Below the pieces are notes generated by a model, which searched no databases, was not told the origin of the DNA, and saw nothing but the letters and a program-made list of their open reading frames with translations. The position numbers and the translations under genes were made by a program. Positions 37,467 to 46,879 of a stretch of DNA of 64,000 nt are shown here, piece after piece. Position 1 is the stretch's first letter. Every line of letters begins with the position of its first letter. This stretch comes from Bacteroidetes bacterium SW_9_63_38. GTDB lineage: Bacteria; Bacteroidota; Rhodothermia; Rhodothermales; Salinibacteraceae. The stretch is from positions 1-64,000 of the forward strand of contig PXUA01000011.1 of the NCBI GenBank assembly GCA_003022435.1. The letters run 5' to 3'.

Positions 37467-38303
37467 CTACAGAATCCCGAACGCGCCCCCCAGAAGCCGC
37501 CCGGCCACCACGACCGCCAGCGCCGCGAAGCCCCGCCGCAGCCATCGGGTCGAGACTCGGTGCGCGAGCGCCGCCCCGCCCTGGGCCCCAATCACTGCGG
37601 GTCCGGCCAGGAGAAGCCCCGTGCCCACGTCCACGTAACCGAGCGCGAGCGGCGGCCGTCCGTCGAGGCCCGCCCCGAGGAGCCCGTACGCCCCCACACT
37701 CATCGTCGAAATGACGAGGATGGTGGCGCTGGAGGTCCCCACCGCCCGGTGAAACGGCAGGCGCAGCCATCGGCTGTAGGCGGGGACGAGGACCACGCCG
37801 CCGCCCACGCCCACCGCCGCCGCGACCGTGCCCGCCGCCGTCCCCGTCCCGAGCCACGCCCCCCACCCGCTCTTCTGAGCGTCTTCTCTCTCGACCTCAA
37901 CATCCCCGGACGAGCCCCGCACCATCCGCACGGCCACCACGAGCAGAACCGCCGCGAAGAACCCCTGAAAGACCGACGCGTCGTACCAGGGCTGCGTCCC
38001 CACCACCCACGAGACCGCGCCCACCGCCGCCGCACTCGCCAGCCCGACGCCCAGTGCCATCCGGGTCCGTACGGCCCCCTTCCGAAGATGATGCCGCGCA
38101 CTGGCCCCCGCCGCAAAGCCCGTACAGAAGAGCCCCGTCCCCACCGTAAGCGGCGTCCGCACCCCGTCCGGCACCCCCATCCACCCGTACACGGCAAATA
38201 ACATCGGCGTGAAGATCACGCCGCCCCCAATCCCAATGAGCCCTGCCAGCACCCCAGCTCCGAGTCCGGCCGCGCCCACCAACACCGCCTGCCACACCGC
38301 CAT
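37467..38303 (-). CDS. TauE/SafE family sulfite/anion exporter
   Basis: 278 residues with about eight hydrophobic segments. The family repeat is visible twice: GLIGIGGGVIFTPMLF near the N-terminus and AVGVGGGVVLVPAYSRW in the middle, then GTSSATILVIS. TauE/SafE proteins move sulfite, sulfoacetate or related anions across the inner membrane. The link to the sulfur chemistry at the far end of the window is only suggestive. The start is MAVWQAVLVG; the upstream open frame is encoded by an intergenic C/T tract. It follows the S41 protease gene by 79 bases. Confidence 0.88.
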   Translation of the reverse strand: MAVWQAVLVGAAGLGAGVLAGLIGIGGGVIFTPMLFAVYGWMGVPDGVRTPLTVGTGLFCTGFAAGASARHHLRKGAVRTRMALGVGLASAAAVGAVSWVVGTQPWYDASVFQGFFAAVLLVVAVRMVRGSSGDVEVEREDAQKSGWGAWLGTGTAAGTVAAAVGVGGGVVLVPAYSRWLRLPFHRAVGTSSATILVISTMSVGAYGLLGAGLDGRPPLALGYVDVGTGLLLAGPAVIGAQGGAALAHRVSTRWLRRGFAALAVVVAGRLLGGAFGIL

Positions 38304-38382
38304 CCACTCGTCCACGCATTGTTCGCTATACCAGTCCCCGCCCCCCAGTTTTCTAATCTTCCAATCTTCCAACCTTCCACCC

Positions 38383-40068
38383 TCATTCCTCCGGCGACAG
38401 AATCTCGTCGTACCGGTCCGGCGCGTGCAGAAGGGTCACCGCCGCCCCAACCTGCCGATCCGTGGGGAGCAGCGCCGCCATCCGGGCCGACGCCGTCATA
38501 AAGCGCGCCCGAATCTCACGTTCCAGATGCCGCTTCAGGGCCGGAGCCCGCGCCGAGAAGGCGTCGTCCTCCTCGGCCTGCACCGCCTCCTGCAACACCG
38601 TGACCTCGTCCTTCACCTCCGCGTAGGTGGCCTCGGACAGCCGTTGCTTAAGCCGCCGCACAGCCGTCTCCGCCTCGGTCCGGTACCGGATGTCCTCGAC
38701 CTCAAGCCAGGCCCGAAAGTCGTGCAGCATCGCGTCAGTCACTGCAAAGTCCGGCGGCAGGGAATCGCGCGACGCCGCGTAGTGATTGGCGTAGTAGAAA
38801 AAGGCCGACCGCTCTTCGAGGGCCTGCTCGAGAGCACCGGATGTGGGCGCTTCGATCCTTACGTCGGGCCGCAGGCCGTTTCCATCGCGCACCGTGCGGC
38901 CGTGAGCGGTTTTGTGCGTCTCGTGGGTCGTCGTGTCGGGCCTTCGTCCCGTTGACGCTGTGTCCGCCGTGTCTTGAACCGGCGCTGCGTCGACCTCCTG
39001 AATGCTCCGACCACTGGGGGTATGGTACTGGGCCGTCGTCATTTTCAGCGAGGTGTTGTGGGGCAACGATCGAATGGCCTGCACGAGCCCTTTTCCGTAG
39101 GTGGTCGTACCCAGCACCACCCCCCGGTCATGATCCTGCACCGCCCCGGCCACGATCTCGCTCGCCGAGGCACTGCGCCCATTGACCAACACCGCGAGCG
39201 GCAGCGTCGGCAGTAGCGGCGCGCGGTCGCTCCGGTACGTGTTGTCGGACTGGGGCAGTCGCCCCTCCGTCGTCACCACTGCCGCCCCCTCCGGCACGAA
39301 CAGCTCACTCACCTCCACGGCCGCGTTGAGCAGTCCGCCGGGGTTGTCCCGCAGGTCGAGGATGAGTCCGGACAGCTCGTCCCCGTCCCGAAGCGCCCGG
39401 AGGGCCGTCTCCAGCTCCCCCGCCGCCCCCCGCGTAAAGCGCTCCATTTTCACGTAGCCCACCTCCGCGTCGTCCCCCACCCGGCCCCGGTAGGTCACGT
39501 TATTCAGCTCAATTTCCTCGCGGGTGAGCGTAAAGTGCAGCGGCGACGACGCCCCCTCGCGCCGCACCGTCACCGGCACCGTCGTGCCCGGCTCGCCGCG
39601 CAGCAGCGTCCGCACGTCGTCCATCGATAGCGGTGCCACCGCCTGCCCGCTCGCATGGGTGATCACGTCGCCCGCGCGAATGCCCTGCTGTTCGCCGCTG
39701 GCCCCCTCCACGGGCGCCACGACCGTCAACTCCCCCTGCCGCTGATCCACCGTGAGCCCCACGCCCCCGTACTGCCCCTTCGTGATGACCTCGATGGAGG
39801 CGTGATCGGCCTCGTCGAGAAACGTGGTGTACGGATCGAGCTCGCTGAGCATCGCTTCGATCCCCACCCGCATCAGGGACTTCGGGTCCACCGGCTCCAC
39901 GTACCCGGTCACCAGCTCCTCGTAGACGGCCCCAAAGATGCGAACGTTTTTCTGAAGGGCAAAGATGTCATCGTCCGCCGGCATCCAGGCCCCCACCGCC
40001 ACCCCGAGCATGACGGATACGCCGAGCAGCACGGCGAGAAAGGAGGCTTTTATACGCTTGGGGATCAT
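38383..40068 (-). CDS. S41 family C-terminal processing peptidase
   Basis: 561 residues. An N-terminal membrane anchor (ASFLAVLLGVSVMLGVAVGA) is followed by the usual helical cap, a PDZ domain at about 95-185 (GQYGGVGLTVDQ to VPVTVRREG) and the protease core LILDLRDNPGGLLNAAV. The catalytic Ser/Lys pair lies in NGRSASASE at 296-304 and K326 in TYGKG. CtpA-like enzymes trim or degrade periplasmic proteins. The C-terminal 150 residues are helical and charged, an extension often seen in Bacteroidetes homologues. tatC lies 129 bases upstream. Confidence 0.95.
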   Translation of the reverse strand: MIPKRIKASFLAVLLGVSVMLGVAVGAWMPADDDIFALQKNVRIFGAVYEELVTGYVEPVDPKSLMRVGIEAMLSELDPYTTFLDEADHASIEVITKGQYGGVGLTVDQRQGELTVVAPVEGASGEQQGIRAGDVITHASGQAVAPLSMDDVRTLLRGEPGTTVPVTVRREGASSPLHFTLTREEIELNNVTYRGRVGDDAEVGYVKMERFTRGAAGELETALRALRDGDELSGLILDLRDNPGGLLNAAVEVSELFVPEGAAVVTTEGRLPQSDNTYRSDRAPLLPTLPLAVLVNGRSASASEIVAGAVQDHDRGVVLGTTTYGKGLVQAIRSLPHNTSLKMTTAQYHTPSGRSIQEVDAAPVQDTADTASTGRRPDTTTHETHKTAHGRTVRDGNGLRPDVRIEAPTSGALEQALEERSAFFYYANHYAASRDSLPPDFAVTDAMLHDFRAWLEVEDIRYRTEAETAVRRLKQRLSEATYAEVKDEVTVLQEAVQAEEDDAFSARAPALKRHLEREIRARFMTASARMAALLPTDRQVGAAVTLLHAPDRYDEILSPEE

Positions 40069-40197
40069 GGGAGAGAGGCGAGTGTGAGCCGAGGCGGAGG
40101 GACGTGAGGACCGCAGACGCGGCCGTTCCGAAACCTTGCCAACACCGTGCCGGACCCGCTCGTCCTGTCCCCCTGCGCGCCGTCCCCGCAGCGACGG

Positions 40198-41025
40198 TCA
40201 ACGCGACCGGGTCACCCACACGGCGATGTAAATCGATAATTCGTAGAGGCCCAAGAGGGGAAGCGCCACGATGATCTGCGAAATGGGGTCCGGCGGCGTC
40301 AAGAACGCCCCCACACCCAGCACCACGAGCAGCGCATACTTCCGATACGCCCGCATCGTGTCCGGGGTAAGAATACCCACTTTGGCCAGAAAGTACACGA
40401 CCACCGGCAACTCAAAGAGAAGGCCCGTCCCCAGCGCCCAGAACGACACCATGCTGAAGTAGGTCATGATGTCGAAGTGGTTCTCAATCTGCGGCGACAA
40501 CGTGTACTGGGCAAAAAACTGGAGCGCCAGCGGCGTCAGGATGAGGTACCCGAACGCAATCCCGAGCAGAAAAAAGAACGCCGCAAAGACCGCCGCGAAG
40601 CGCATGCCCGACTTTTCACTCGGGTACAGCGCCGGCTCGACGAACTTCCACAGGTAGTACACGATCACCGGCGAGCCCGCGACCAGGCCGACGACGATGA
40701 TGGTGCCGATGTCGGCAAAGAACTGCCCGGTGATCGTCCGATTGAGGAGGTTGATCTCCGACGGATTCATGCCGAGCACCCCGTACATGAAGAAGTCCGG
40801 TCGGGTGGGCCCAATGAGAATCTGATTGACGATCCACTGACTGAAGAACGCACAGAGCACCGTGATGATGAGCACCCCGCCCCCGGCCTTGATGAGGGTC
40901 CATCGCAGCTCCTCGAGGTGGTCGAGGAACGGCATCACCCCCCGCTCGTCGGGCGCATCGCCCGCCGCCCCATCGCCCTGCACCCCGGGCGTCATCTCCG
41001 TGTCTGGCGAAACCCCCTCGGACAT
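40198..41025 (-). CDS. tatC: Sec-independent protein translocase subunit TatC
   Basis: 275 residues and six hydrophobic helices. MPFLDHLEELRWTLIKAGGG is the TatC N-terminal signature, and GIAFGYLILTPLALQFF, LLFELPVVVYFLAKVGI and LLVVLGVGAFLTPPDPISQI are conserved. TatC recognises twin-arginine signals and exports folded proteins. An acidic 30-residue tail precedes the conserved part. A solo end of the R2 repeat (CACGGATCGGTA read on minus) lies five bases before the start codon, in the ribosome-binding region. No tatA is adjacent. Confidence 0.96.
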   Translation of the reverse strand: MSEGVSPDTEMTPGVQGDGAAGDAPDERGVMPFLDHLEELRWTLIKAGGGVLIITVLCAFFSQWIVNQILIGPTRPDFFMYGVLGMNPSEINLLNRTITGQFFADIGTIIVVGLVAGSPVIVYYLWKFVEPALYPSEKSGMRFAAVFAAFFFLLGIAFGYLILTPLALQFFAQYTLSPQIENHFDIMTYFSMVSFWALGTGLLFELPVVVYFLAKVGILTPDTMRAYRKYALLVVLGVGAFLTPPDPISQIIVALPLLGLYELSIYIAVWVTRSR

Positions 41026-41100
41026 ACTGCTACCGATCCGTGAAAAAGTGTGTCAAACAGCCCCCCAACTGTATAAGGCAGCTGCATCTTGCTTTATGAT

Positions 41101-41190
41101 GAGCACAGGAGAGCGGTAGAGCACATCCTCCGTGCGTCCATGCCTCCAGGCATCCGTTCAGTCCGGGCCGATTGGTTGATGGACGGCAAA
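41101..41190 (+). repeat. R4 element, plus orientation
   Basis: GAGCACAGGAGAGCGGTAG, then AGCACATCCTCCGTGCGTCC, ATGCCTCCAGGCATCCGTTC and AGTCCGGGCCGATTGG. The order matches the R4 copies at 18205 and 21976 with substitutions. The rest of the 41026-41398 gap has a CAGTCAAGACTGCCTCAC near-direct repeat at about 41276-41315 and no supported gene. Confidence 0.55.
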
Positions 41191-41398
41191 AGCGCCTCCG
41201 GCTCTCCCGACCCCTTCTCAGGTGCGAGTGCCCTGTCCGCCTGTGGAGACCCGGGACCCTCACCGGCGAAAGTGGCAGTCAAGACTGCCTCACGTACAAG
41301 ACTGCCTCACACACGTCCAGTCCTGGGCTTGCCTGCCTCCGGCCGTCTGCTCTCCCTATCCTCAACGTCCAGACTCTCCCTCCACGCTCTCGTCCCGC

Positions 41399-42007
41399 CT
41401 ACGCACTGTCGGATCCGCTGCTTTTTCCCTCCTGCAGATTGAGATCGAGCAGCGAATCAACCCACAGGCCCTCGGCCTCCACACGCGCCTGTCCGCTGCT
41501 CCAGGTAAAGTTGAAGAGCGTGAGCAGCCCGGTCACGTCGAGTCCCTCGCGTCGGAGCAGATGCAGGGCCCGGGACGCGCTGCGGCCGCTATTCACGATG
41601 TCGTCGAGCAGCACGACCGGCTTTTCCGAGTCGATGGGCCCCTCTACGAGACGACGGCGCCCGTGCTCCTTGCGTTCGTCACGCACGAGCCCCCCCGTGA
41701 ACTCGTCGCCCTCGGAGGCCGCCAACACGCTACACACGAGGGGATAGGCTCCGAAGCCGTAGCCGACGACCTGATACACGTCCCGGTCGTGCAGCCGATC
41801 GGCCAGCACTTCCCCCACTTCCGTAAAGAGCTCGCCGTCGAGCATCGGAATCCGGGTGTCCAACAGCCAGCCGATGGGCTGTCCTCGCGGATCAGTGATC
41901 AACTCGTCTTCCCGACGAATGAGGGCCCGGTCGTACAGACGCCGTCCGAGTTCCACAAGGTCGGCGCGTGCGGACGAGCTCAATGTACTGCGATCCATCG
42001 ACGGCAT
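41399..42007 (-). CDS. phosphoribosyltransferase family protein, PyrE-like
   Basis: 202 residues. The PRPP-binding motif is VVLLDDIVNSGRSASRAL. The early part, LGRRLYDRALIRREDELIT then DPRGQPIGWLLDTRIPML, is like that of orotate phosphoribosyltransferase-related proteins. However, the central catalytic loop is not clearly that of a full PyrE, so the substrate is not certain. Either the first codon at 42007 or the second methionine at 41998 could be the start. It follows glyA by about 100 bases. Confidence 0.8.
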   Translation of the reverse strand: MPSMDRSTLSSSARADLVELGRRLYDRALIRREDELITDPRGQPIGWLLDTRIPMLDGELFTEVGEVLADRLHDRDVYQVVGYGFGAYPLVCSVLAASEGDEFTGGLVRDERKEHGRRRLVEGPIDSEKPVVLLDDIVNSGRSASRALHLLRREGLDVTGLLTLFNFTWSSGQARVEAEGLWVDSLLDLNLQEGKSSGSDSA

Positions 42008-42108
42008 CGAACCAACGGTGGAGTGCTGGAAGGGAACGGGGCGGAATGCCGATGTGGAAAGGATGAACCGTTCATCGCACGAGCACGTTCCGCTGGTCGT
42101 CGGCGTCT

Positions 42109-43407
42109 CTACGCGACGACAAAATCGTAGAGCGGGAACTCGTCACAGAGGGCACTGACCTCCCGCTCCACGCGCTGCTGCACGTCCTCGTTCTCCGGAT
42201 CCTGGAGCACGCGGTCGATGAGGTCGGCCACGTGGGCGAACTCGTCGGTGCCGAAGCCGCGCGTGGTCATGGCCGGCGTTCCAAGGCGAATGCCGCTCGT
42301 CACAAACGGGCTCTTGTCGTCGAACGGCACCATGTTCTTGTTGGCCGTAATGCCCGCGTTCTCCAGCACCGCCTCGGCGGTCTTGCCGGTGAGGCCCTTG
42401 TTGCGCAGATCAATGAGGATGAGGTGGTTGTCCGTCCCGCCGGAGACGAGGTCGTAGCCCCGCTTCTTGAACTCGGCGCCCATGGCCTGGGCGTTGTCGA
42501 CCACCTGCTGGGCGTACTCGCTGAACGACGGCTGGAGCGCCTCTCTGAAGGCCACGGCCTTCGCTGCGATGACGTGCATGAGCGGGCCGCCCTGCGTACC
42601 GGGAAAGACCGCGGAGTCGAGTAGTTCGCTCATCATCTTCGTGCGCCCGCTCTTGCGGGCCGTCTTGCCCATCGGGTTCTCGTAGTCGTCGCCCACCAGA
42701 ATCATCCCGCCGCGCGGACCGCGAAGGGTCTTGTGGGTGGTCGTCGTGACCACGTGGGTGTGCGGCATCGGGTCGTTGAGGACTCCCCCGGCGATGAGCC
42801 CCGCCGTGTGTGCCATGTCCATCCAGAGGAACGCCCCCACTTCGTCGGCGATGTCGCGGAACTCTTCGTAGTCGAAGTCGCGCGGGTAGGCACTGGCCCC
42901 AATCGAAATCATCTCGGGATCGACCTCTTTGGCCCGGTCGCGCACCTTGTTCATGTCGATGCGGCCGGTGTCCTTCTCGACGCCGTAGAACTCGGACTCG
43001 TACAGGATGCCGGAGAAGTTGACGGGCGAGCCGTGCGTAAGGTGGCCGCCGTGCGAGAGGTCGAGCCCGAGCAACGTGTCCCCCGGATCCATGAGCGTCA
43101 GATAGACGGCCGCGTTGGCCTGGGCGCCGGCGTGCGGCTGTACGTTCACCCAGTCGCACCCAAAGAGCTCCTGGGCACGCTCCTGCGCGATTTCCTCGGC
43201 CACGTCCACGTGCTTGCAGCCACCATAGTAGCGCTTGCCGGGCAGCCCCTCGGCGTACTTGTTGGTAAGCGGCGTGCCCATCGCCTCCATCACCGGGCGC
43301 GAGGCAAAGTTCTCCGACGCAATGAGTTCCAGGCCCTCGTTCTGGCGCTGGACCTCGTTCTGGATCACGTCGTAGATCTCGGGGTCTTGCGTGTGCAGAC
43401 TGCTCAT
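42109..43407 (-). CDS. glyA: serine hydroxymethyltransferase
   Basis: 432 residues. It interconverts serine and glycine with tetrahydrofolate using PLP. The PLP lysine is in [51 protein letters not shown] and [12 protein letters not shown] are family blocks. The start is taken at [14 protein letters not shown]; a TTG three codons upstream would also be in frame but is less likely. Acidic surface compared with mesophile GlyA. Likely co-transcribed with the phosphoribosyltransferase. Confidence 0.97.
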   Translation of the reverse strand: MSSLHTQDPEIYDVIQNEVQRQNEGLELIASENFASRPVMEAMGTPLTNKYAEGLPGKRYYGGCKHVDVAEEIAQERAQELFGCDWVNVQPHAGAQANAAVYLTLMDPGDTLLGLDLSHGGHLTHGSPVNFSGILYESEFYGVEKDTGRIDMNKVRDRAKEVDPEMISIGASAYPRDFDYEEFRDIADEVGAFLWMDMAHTAGLIAGGVLNDPMPHTHVVTTTTHKTLRGPRGGMILVGDDYENPMGKTARKSGRTKMMSELLDSAVFPGTQGGPLMHVIAAKAVAFREALQPSFSEYAQQVVDNAQAMGAEFKKRGYDLVSGGTDNHLILIDLRNKGLTGKTAEAVLENAGITANKNMVPFDDKSPFVTSGIRLGTPAMTTRGFGTDEFAHVADLIDRVLQDPENEDVQQRVEREVSALCDEFPLYDFVVA

Positions 43408-43620
43408 CGGAACCAAACGGATTGGGAAGACAAATCGATGGCGGGTGATGACGGCATTAGTTCGTTAAAGATACGACCTCGCCGCCACAACCTGAAGGGC
43501 TCAGGCAAAATTTAGGCAGGATTCGCTTTGCTGGTTTGATTTCCGAGCTTTGTACGAGCGGGCGTGCAGACGGTCCCGCCCAATCGTGACGCACACGCGA
43601 TTTTCGTGTGTAACGCACCC

Positions 43621-43746
43621 TAGTGCAGCTTCAAACGATCTTTTGGGGAGATCAGTTTGCTATTGCTCCACGCTCCAGCTTGAGGTATGGACGGACGAGG
43701 TCCGTCCAAAGCTCGATTGCACAACGGACCAGTTGAAGCTGCACCA
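43621..43746. repeat. R1 element, copy 2, with an inserted hairpin
   Basis: TAGTGCAGCTTCAA at the left, TTGAAGCTGCACCA at the right (one mismatch to the left end). The interior matches 7490-7593 except for 23 extra bases at 43689-43711 that contain the perfect hairpin GGACGGA-CGAGG-TCCGTCC. The 43408-44042 gap also contains an R4-like tract near 43905-43950 and the ATTCG-type repeat at 44004-44042; no gene is supported. Confidence 0.9.
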
Positions 43747-44003
43747 GGAGTACTTCCTCCTCGGAGACCCTGGATCTCCTTGGTCAGGGCGCGTATTGCG
43801 TGATCCGTATTTCGCAATCCCAGTTTCGAGGTATCCGATTGTGGAGGCTTATCCAGTTTTGGGGACCGTGGCCTCGAGTACGCTTTGAGTTCAACTGTAC
43901 CGTGGCCTCCACGCTCCCATGCCTCCATGCCTGTCTCGGCCGAAGAACATGACGCCGCCCCCCCCAGAAGGCCCCCCACCAATCCACAATCGACCTCCCC
44001 GTC

Positions 44004-44042
44004 CCCAACTCGAAATTCGACACTCGAAATTCCGAAATTGCG
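44004..44042. repeat. CTCGAA/ATTCG-rich intergenic repeat, copy 3
   Basis: AACTCGAAATTCGACACTCG then AAATTCCGAAATTGCG, directly adjoining the stop codon of the DUF4159 gene. It shares the words with 11402-11490 and 13245-13286. Confidence 0.5.
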
Positions 44043-44726
44043 TCAGTGCGTCATCGCGTAGGCGAGGATATTGACCCCCATGCGGAAAGCCGCCCGCCGC
44101 TTCTCCGGCGGATTATCGTGGACGGATGCCGGATCCCATCCATCCCCCAGATCGGCCTCGTGTGTGTAGTACACCATCACCCGTCCCCCGTCGTCGAGAA
44201 TCGCGTAGCCCTGGGGCCGCTCGCCGTCGTGCTTATGAACCTTGGGCGGCCCGTCCGGGATGTCGTACCGGGTGTGGTAGATCGGATGATCAAAGGGCAG
44301 TTCCACGAGCTCCTTCTCCGGGAAGACCTTCGCGAGCTCCTCGCGGATGTACTCGTCAAGGCCGTAGTTGTCGTCAACGTGTAGGAAGCCGCCCTGCAAC
44401 AGATAGCGGCGCAGCCGATCGGCCTCCGCCGCGGAAAACGTCACGTTGCCGTGCCCCGTGAGGTACAGATACGGGTACGAAAACACCTTGTCACTCGTGA
44501 GCGCCACCACCTCCTCCTCCGTTCCCACGTCCATCAGGGTCTGCTCCCGCACAAACGCCAGCAGTTCCACAAGCGACTTCCTGTCGCTGTACCAGTCGCC
44601 CCCCCCCTGGTACTTCACACGAGCAATGCGGATTGCGGAGTCGTCCTGCGCGTGTCCCGGCGGAACGCCGACCAGCACACTCCCCACGAGGACGAGAGTG
44701 AGAAGGCGAGTACCGAAAGGCGTCAT
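44043..44726 (-). CDS. DUF4159 domain protein, exported
   Basis: 227 residues. Signal peptide MTPFGTRLLTLVLVGSVLVG, cleavage near GHAQD. The rest follows DUF4159: RIARVKYQGGGDWYSDRKSL, then VFSYPYLYLTGHGNVTFSAA, then LRRYLLQGGFLHVDDNYGLD and AYAMTH at the end. The domain has a GATase-like architecture and is common in Bacteroidetes, but its function is unknown. Periplasmic location is inferred from the leader. It stands alone on minus. Confidence 0.87.
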   Translation of the reverse strand: MTPFGTRLLTLVLVGSVLVGVPPGHAQDDSAIRIARVKYQGGGDWYSDRKSLVELLAFVREQTLMDVGTEEEVVALTSDKVFSYPYLYLTGHGNVTFSAAEADRLRRYLLQGGFLHVDDNYGLDEYIREELAKVFPEKELVELPFDHPIYHTRYDIPDGPPKVHKHDGERPQGYAILDDGGRVMVYYTHEADLGDGWDPASVHDNPPEKRRAAFRMGVNILAYAMTH

Positions 44727-44932
44727 AGCAAATACGTGTTGCATGCAACCGGGAGACGATAAAACTTGCACAGGGCACTCAGGTTCACCGCGCTTTTGAT
44801 TCTCGCAGGCGGACCGTCTCTCTATCCAAACGCAAAACGCTCAACGCACCAACGCCTCATCGCAAACAGAGAACCCAATCCCCGCCCCCACCGTTGATCG
44901 ACATGCGCCTCGTGTCACCAATCCGCCGACCG

Positions 44933-45139
44933 ATGTCGAAATTCCTCAAGACCCTTCTGCTGACCGCCGCCGCCACCGGTACCGCGGCGCTCATTCTCTA
45001 CCAGCTCGACCTCGACGCCGCCCGCGAGGAACTGGCCGACGAGGCCCCGGAGATTCCCGGCATGGCCGGTATGGACCCCGACGATATGGGCGAGGAAGAC
45101 GTGGCCATGCTCCTGAACGAACTCGCTTCCCAGCTTTAA
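44933..45139 (+). CDS. small hypothetical membrane-anchored acidic protein
   Basis: 68 residues from MSKFLKTLLLTAAATGTAAL. One hydrophobic N-terminal segment to about residue 21, then an acidic stretch with a methionine-glycine patch (GMAGMDPDDMGEED). It probably is a membrane-anchored or secreted small protein; no family recognised. An upstream in-frame ATG at 44894 would add 13 residues but gives a poorer leader. Followed by a zinc-ribbon protein. Confidence 0.6.
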   Translation: MSKFLKTLLLTAAATGTAALILYQLDLDAAREELADEAPEIPGMAGMDPDDMGEEDVAMLLNELASQL

Positions 45140-45265
45140 CCTCATGCCCGTCCCCAACGCCGAGAGGACGCATGACGCGTCTCCTCACGACGCTCACTCT
45201 CAGGATGGAGACGGGGCACTCCGGTGCAATCATGCTCTTCCGCATCAATCCTGCCGTTTCGCACG

Positions 45266-45451
45266 ATGGCGTCTACTCGTGAATGCCCCTCCTGTGCCCT
45301 GGAGTTCGACGATACGGGCAATGTCGAGCGGTGCCCATACTGCGACTACGAATTTCCCCAGCGTCGCTCCTCCATCCACTGGGTGGCGTGGCTGCTGGTG
45401 CTGCTCCTCCTCTGGCCCGCCATCAAAGGCCTGATGTTCCTCTTCGGGTAA
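45266..45451 (+). CDS. small zinc-ribbon membrane protein
   Basis: 61 residues. Two CxxC pairs, CPSC at about 7-10 and CPYC at about 23-26, form a zinc ribbon; a single membrane segment VAWLLVLLLLWPAIKGLMFL closes the chain. Such proteins recur in Bacteroidetes without known role. The start MASTRECPSC is immediately before the first zinc knuckle; the in-frame start 42 bases upstream lacks support. Confidence 0.75.
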   Translation: MASTRECPSCALEFDDTGNVERCPYCDYEFPQRRSSIHWVAWLLVLLLLWPAIKGLMFLFG

Positions 45452-45490
45452 TGCCTGTCAACTCCCGAAAGCAAGGCCCCCGTCCGCGCC

Positions 45491-45535
45491 CTCATGACTC
45501 CCAACCTCATGACCCATAACCTCATGACTCACAAT
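45491..45535. repeat. 15-bp tandem repeat, three copies
   Basis: CTCATGACTCCCAAC, CTCATGACCCATAAC, CTCATGACTCACAAT. Three imperfect direct copies lie between the zinc-ribbon gene and roxA. Confidence 0.75.
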
Positions 45536-45603
45536 TCGTAACGGGATTATCCACCGGACCGGTACAAGCTCCTTCTTGCGAACCCAGGCAGACCGCCCCC
45601 CAC

Positions 45604-46785
45604 ATGCAGACCGCCCCTCCCACCTCGATCCTCCTCGGCGACCGCTCGCCCGCCGACTTCCTCGACACCTACTGGCAGAAGCAGCCCCTAGTGGTCCGCG
45701 ACGCGCTTCCGGACTTCCAGTCGCCCCTCTCGCCGAACGAACTGGCCGGGCTTGCCTGCGAGGACGGCGTCGAGAGCCGCCTTATCCTCAAGGACGGGGG
45801 CGAGTACCCGTGGGAGCTGCGGCACGGCCCCTTCGCTCCCGAGGACTTTACGGAGCTGCCGCAGTCGCACTGGACGGTGCTCGTGCAGGAAGTCGACCGC
45901 CTCATTCCGGAGGTGGGCGCCCTGCTCGACCGCTTCCGATTCCTCCCCGACTGGCGCCTCGACGACGTGATGGTAAGCTACGCGCCGACGGACGGAACCG
46001 TGGGACCGCACCTTGACAACTACGATGTCTTCTTGATTCAGGGAGCGGGGCATCGGCGCTGGGAAATCGGCACCACCCCGGTCGAGAACGAAACCATCGT
46101 CCCGGACCTCGACGTGCGCATCCTTGAGAATTTCGCCCCCGACGAGGAGTTCGTCCTGGGTCCCGGCGACCTGCTGTACCTGCCGCCCCGCGTGGCGCAC
46201 CACGGCGTCGCCACCGACGACGCCTGCATGACTTACTCGGTCGGCTTCCGCGCCCCGACCCACCGCGACCTCGTGGGCGACTTCCTGCAGTACGCCCTCG
46301 AACAGATCGACCCGGACACCCGCTACAGCGACCCGGGCCTGACGCCCGTCGAGCATCCCGGCGCCCTCCACGACGACGCCCGTACCAAGGTACACGACCT
46401 CCTCCATGGTCTCCTCGACGACAACACTGTCGACCGGTGGCTCGGCGAATACCTGACACGTCCGACACGCGACCGCGCGGCCGCACCGCCCCGGCAGCCG
46501 CTCTCGGCCGAGGCCCTCACCGACGCTCTCCGCCAGGGCACCGACCTGCGTCGCGGCCCCGTCGCGCACCTCGCCTTTCTGGAGCACGACGACGGCACCG
46601 CCACCCTCTTCGTCAACGGCGAGGCCCAGGCGCTCGACGCCGACCTCGCCTACGCGGCGCCCCTCCTAACGGGGCGTCAGGTCCTTCCCGCCGACACTCT
46701 CACCCCGCACCTCGACGACGAAGCATTCGTGGCATTGATCACCGACCTCGTCAACGACGGCGTGCTTGAGCTCGATGCGACATAG
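45604..46785 (+). CDS. cupin-4/JmjC ribosomal oxygenase, RoxA-like
   Basis: 393 residues. A Fe(II)/2-oxoglutarate dioxygenase: H136-x-D138 (GPHLDNYDVFLIQ) and the distal histidine at H199 or H200 (PPRVAHHG). SPADFLDTYWQKQPLVVRDA is the family opening, and the C-terminal winged-helix-like part (VNDGVLELDAT) is present. E. coli RoxA/YcfD hydroxylates an arginine of ribosomal protein uL16; the same role is likely but the substrate is inferred. It converges with the MMPL gene. Confidence 0.9.
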   Translation: MQTAPPTSILLGDRSPADFLDTYWQKQPLVVRDALPDFQSPLSPNELAGLACEDGVESRLILKDGGEYPWELRHGPFAPEDFTELPQSHWTVLVQEVDRLIPEVGALLDRFRFLPDWRLDDVMVSYAPTDGTVGPHLDNYDVFLIQGAGHRRWEIGTTPVENETIVPDLDVRILENFAPDEEFVLGPGDLLYLPPRVAHHGVATDDACMTYSVGFRAPTHRDLVGDFLQYALEQIDPDTRYSDPGLTPVEHPGALHDDARTKVHDLLHGLLDDNTVDRWLGEYLTRPTRDRAAAPPRQPLSAEALTDALRQGTDLRRGPVAHLAFLEHDDGTATLFVNGEAQALDADLAYAAPLLTGRQVLPADTLTPHLDDEAFVALITDLVNDGVLELDAT

Positions 46786-46879
46786 CTTCACCGCGCTCTT
46801 CCCCAGAATCGGAACGTGTGGAGATGCCCCCCTCCGCGAGGCAAAAACACACCCACACGCCCATACGACGCCCAAACCC

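Noticed and set aside
43408-43416. Upstream TTG start for glyA
   Set aside because: It would add only three residues (MVP), and the ATG at 43407 gives the normal family start.
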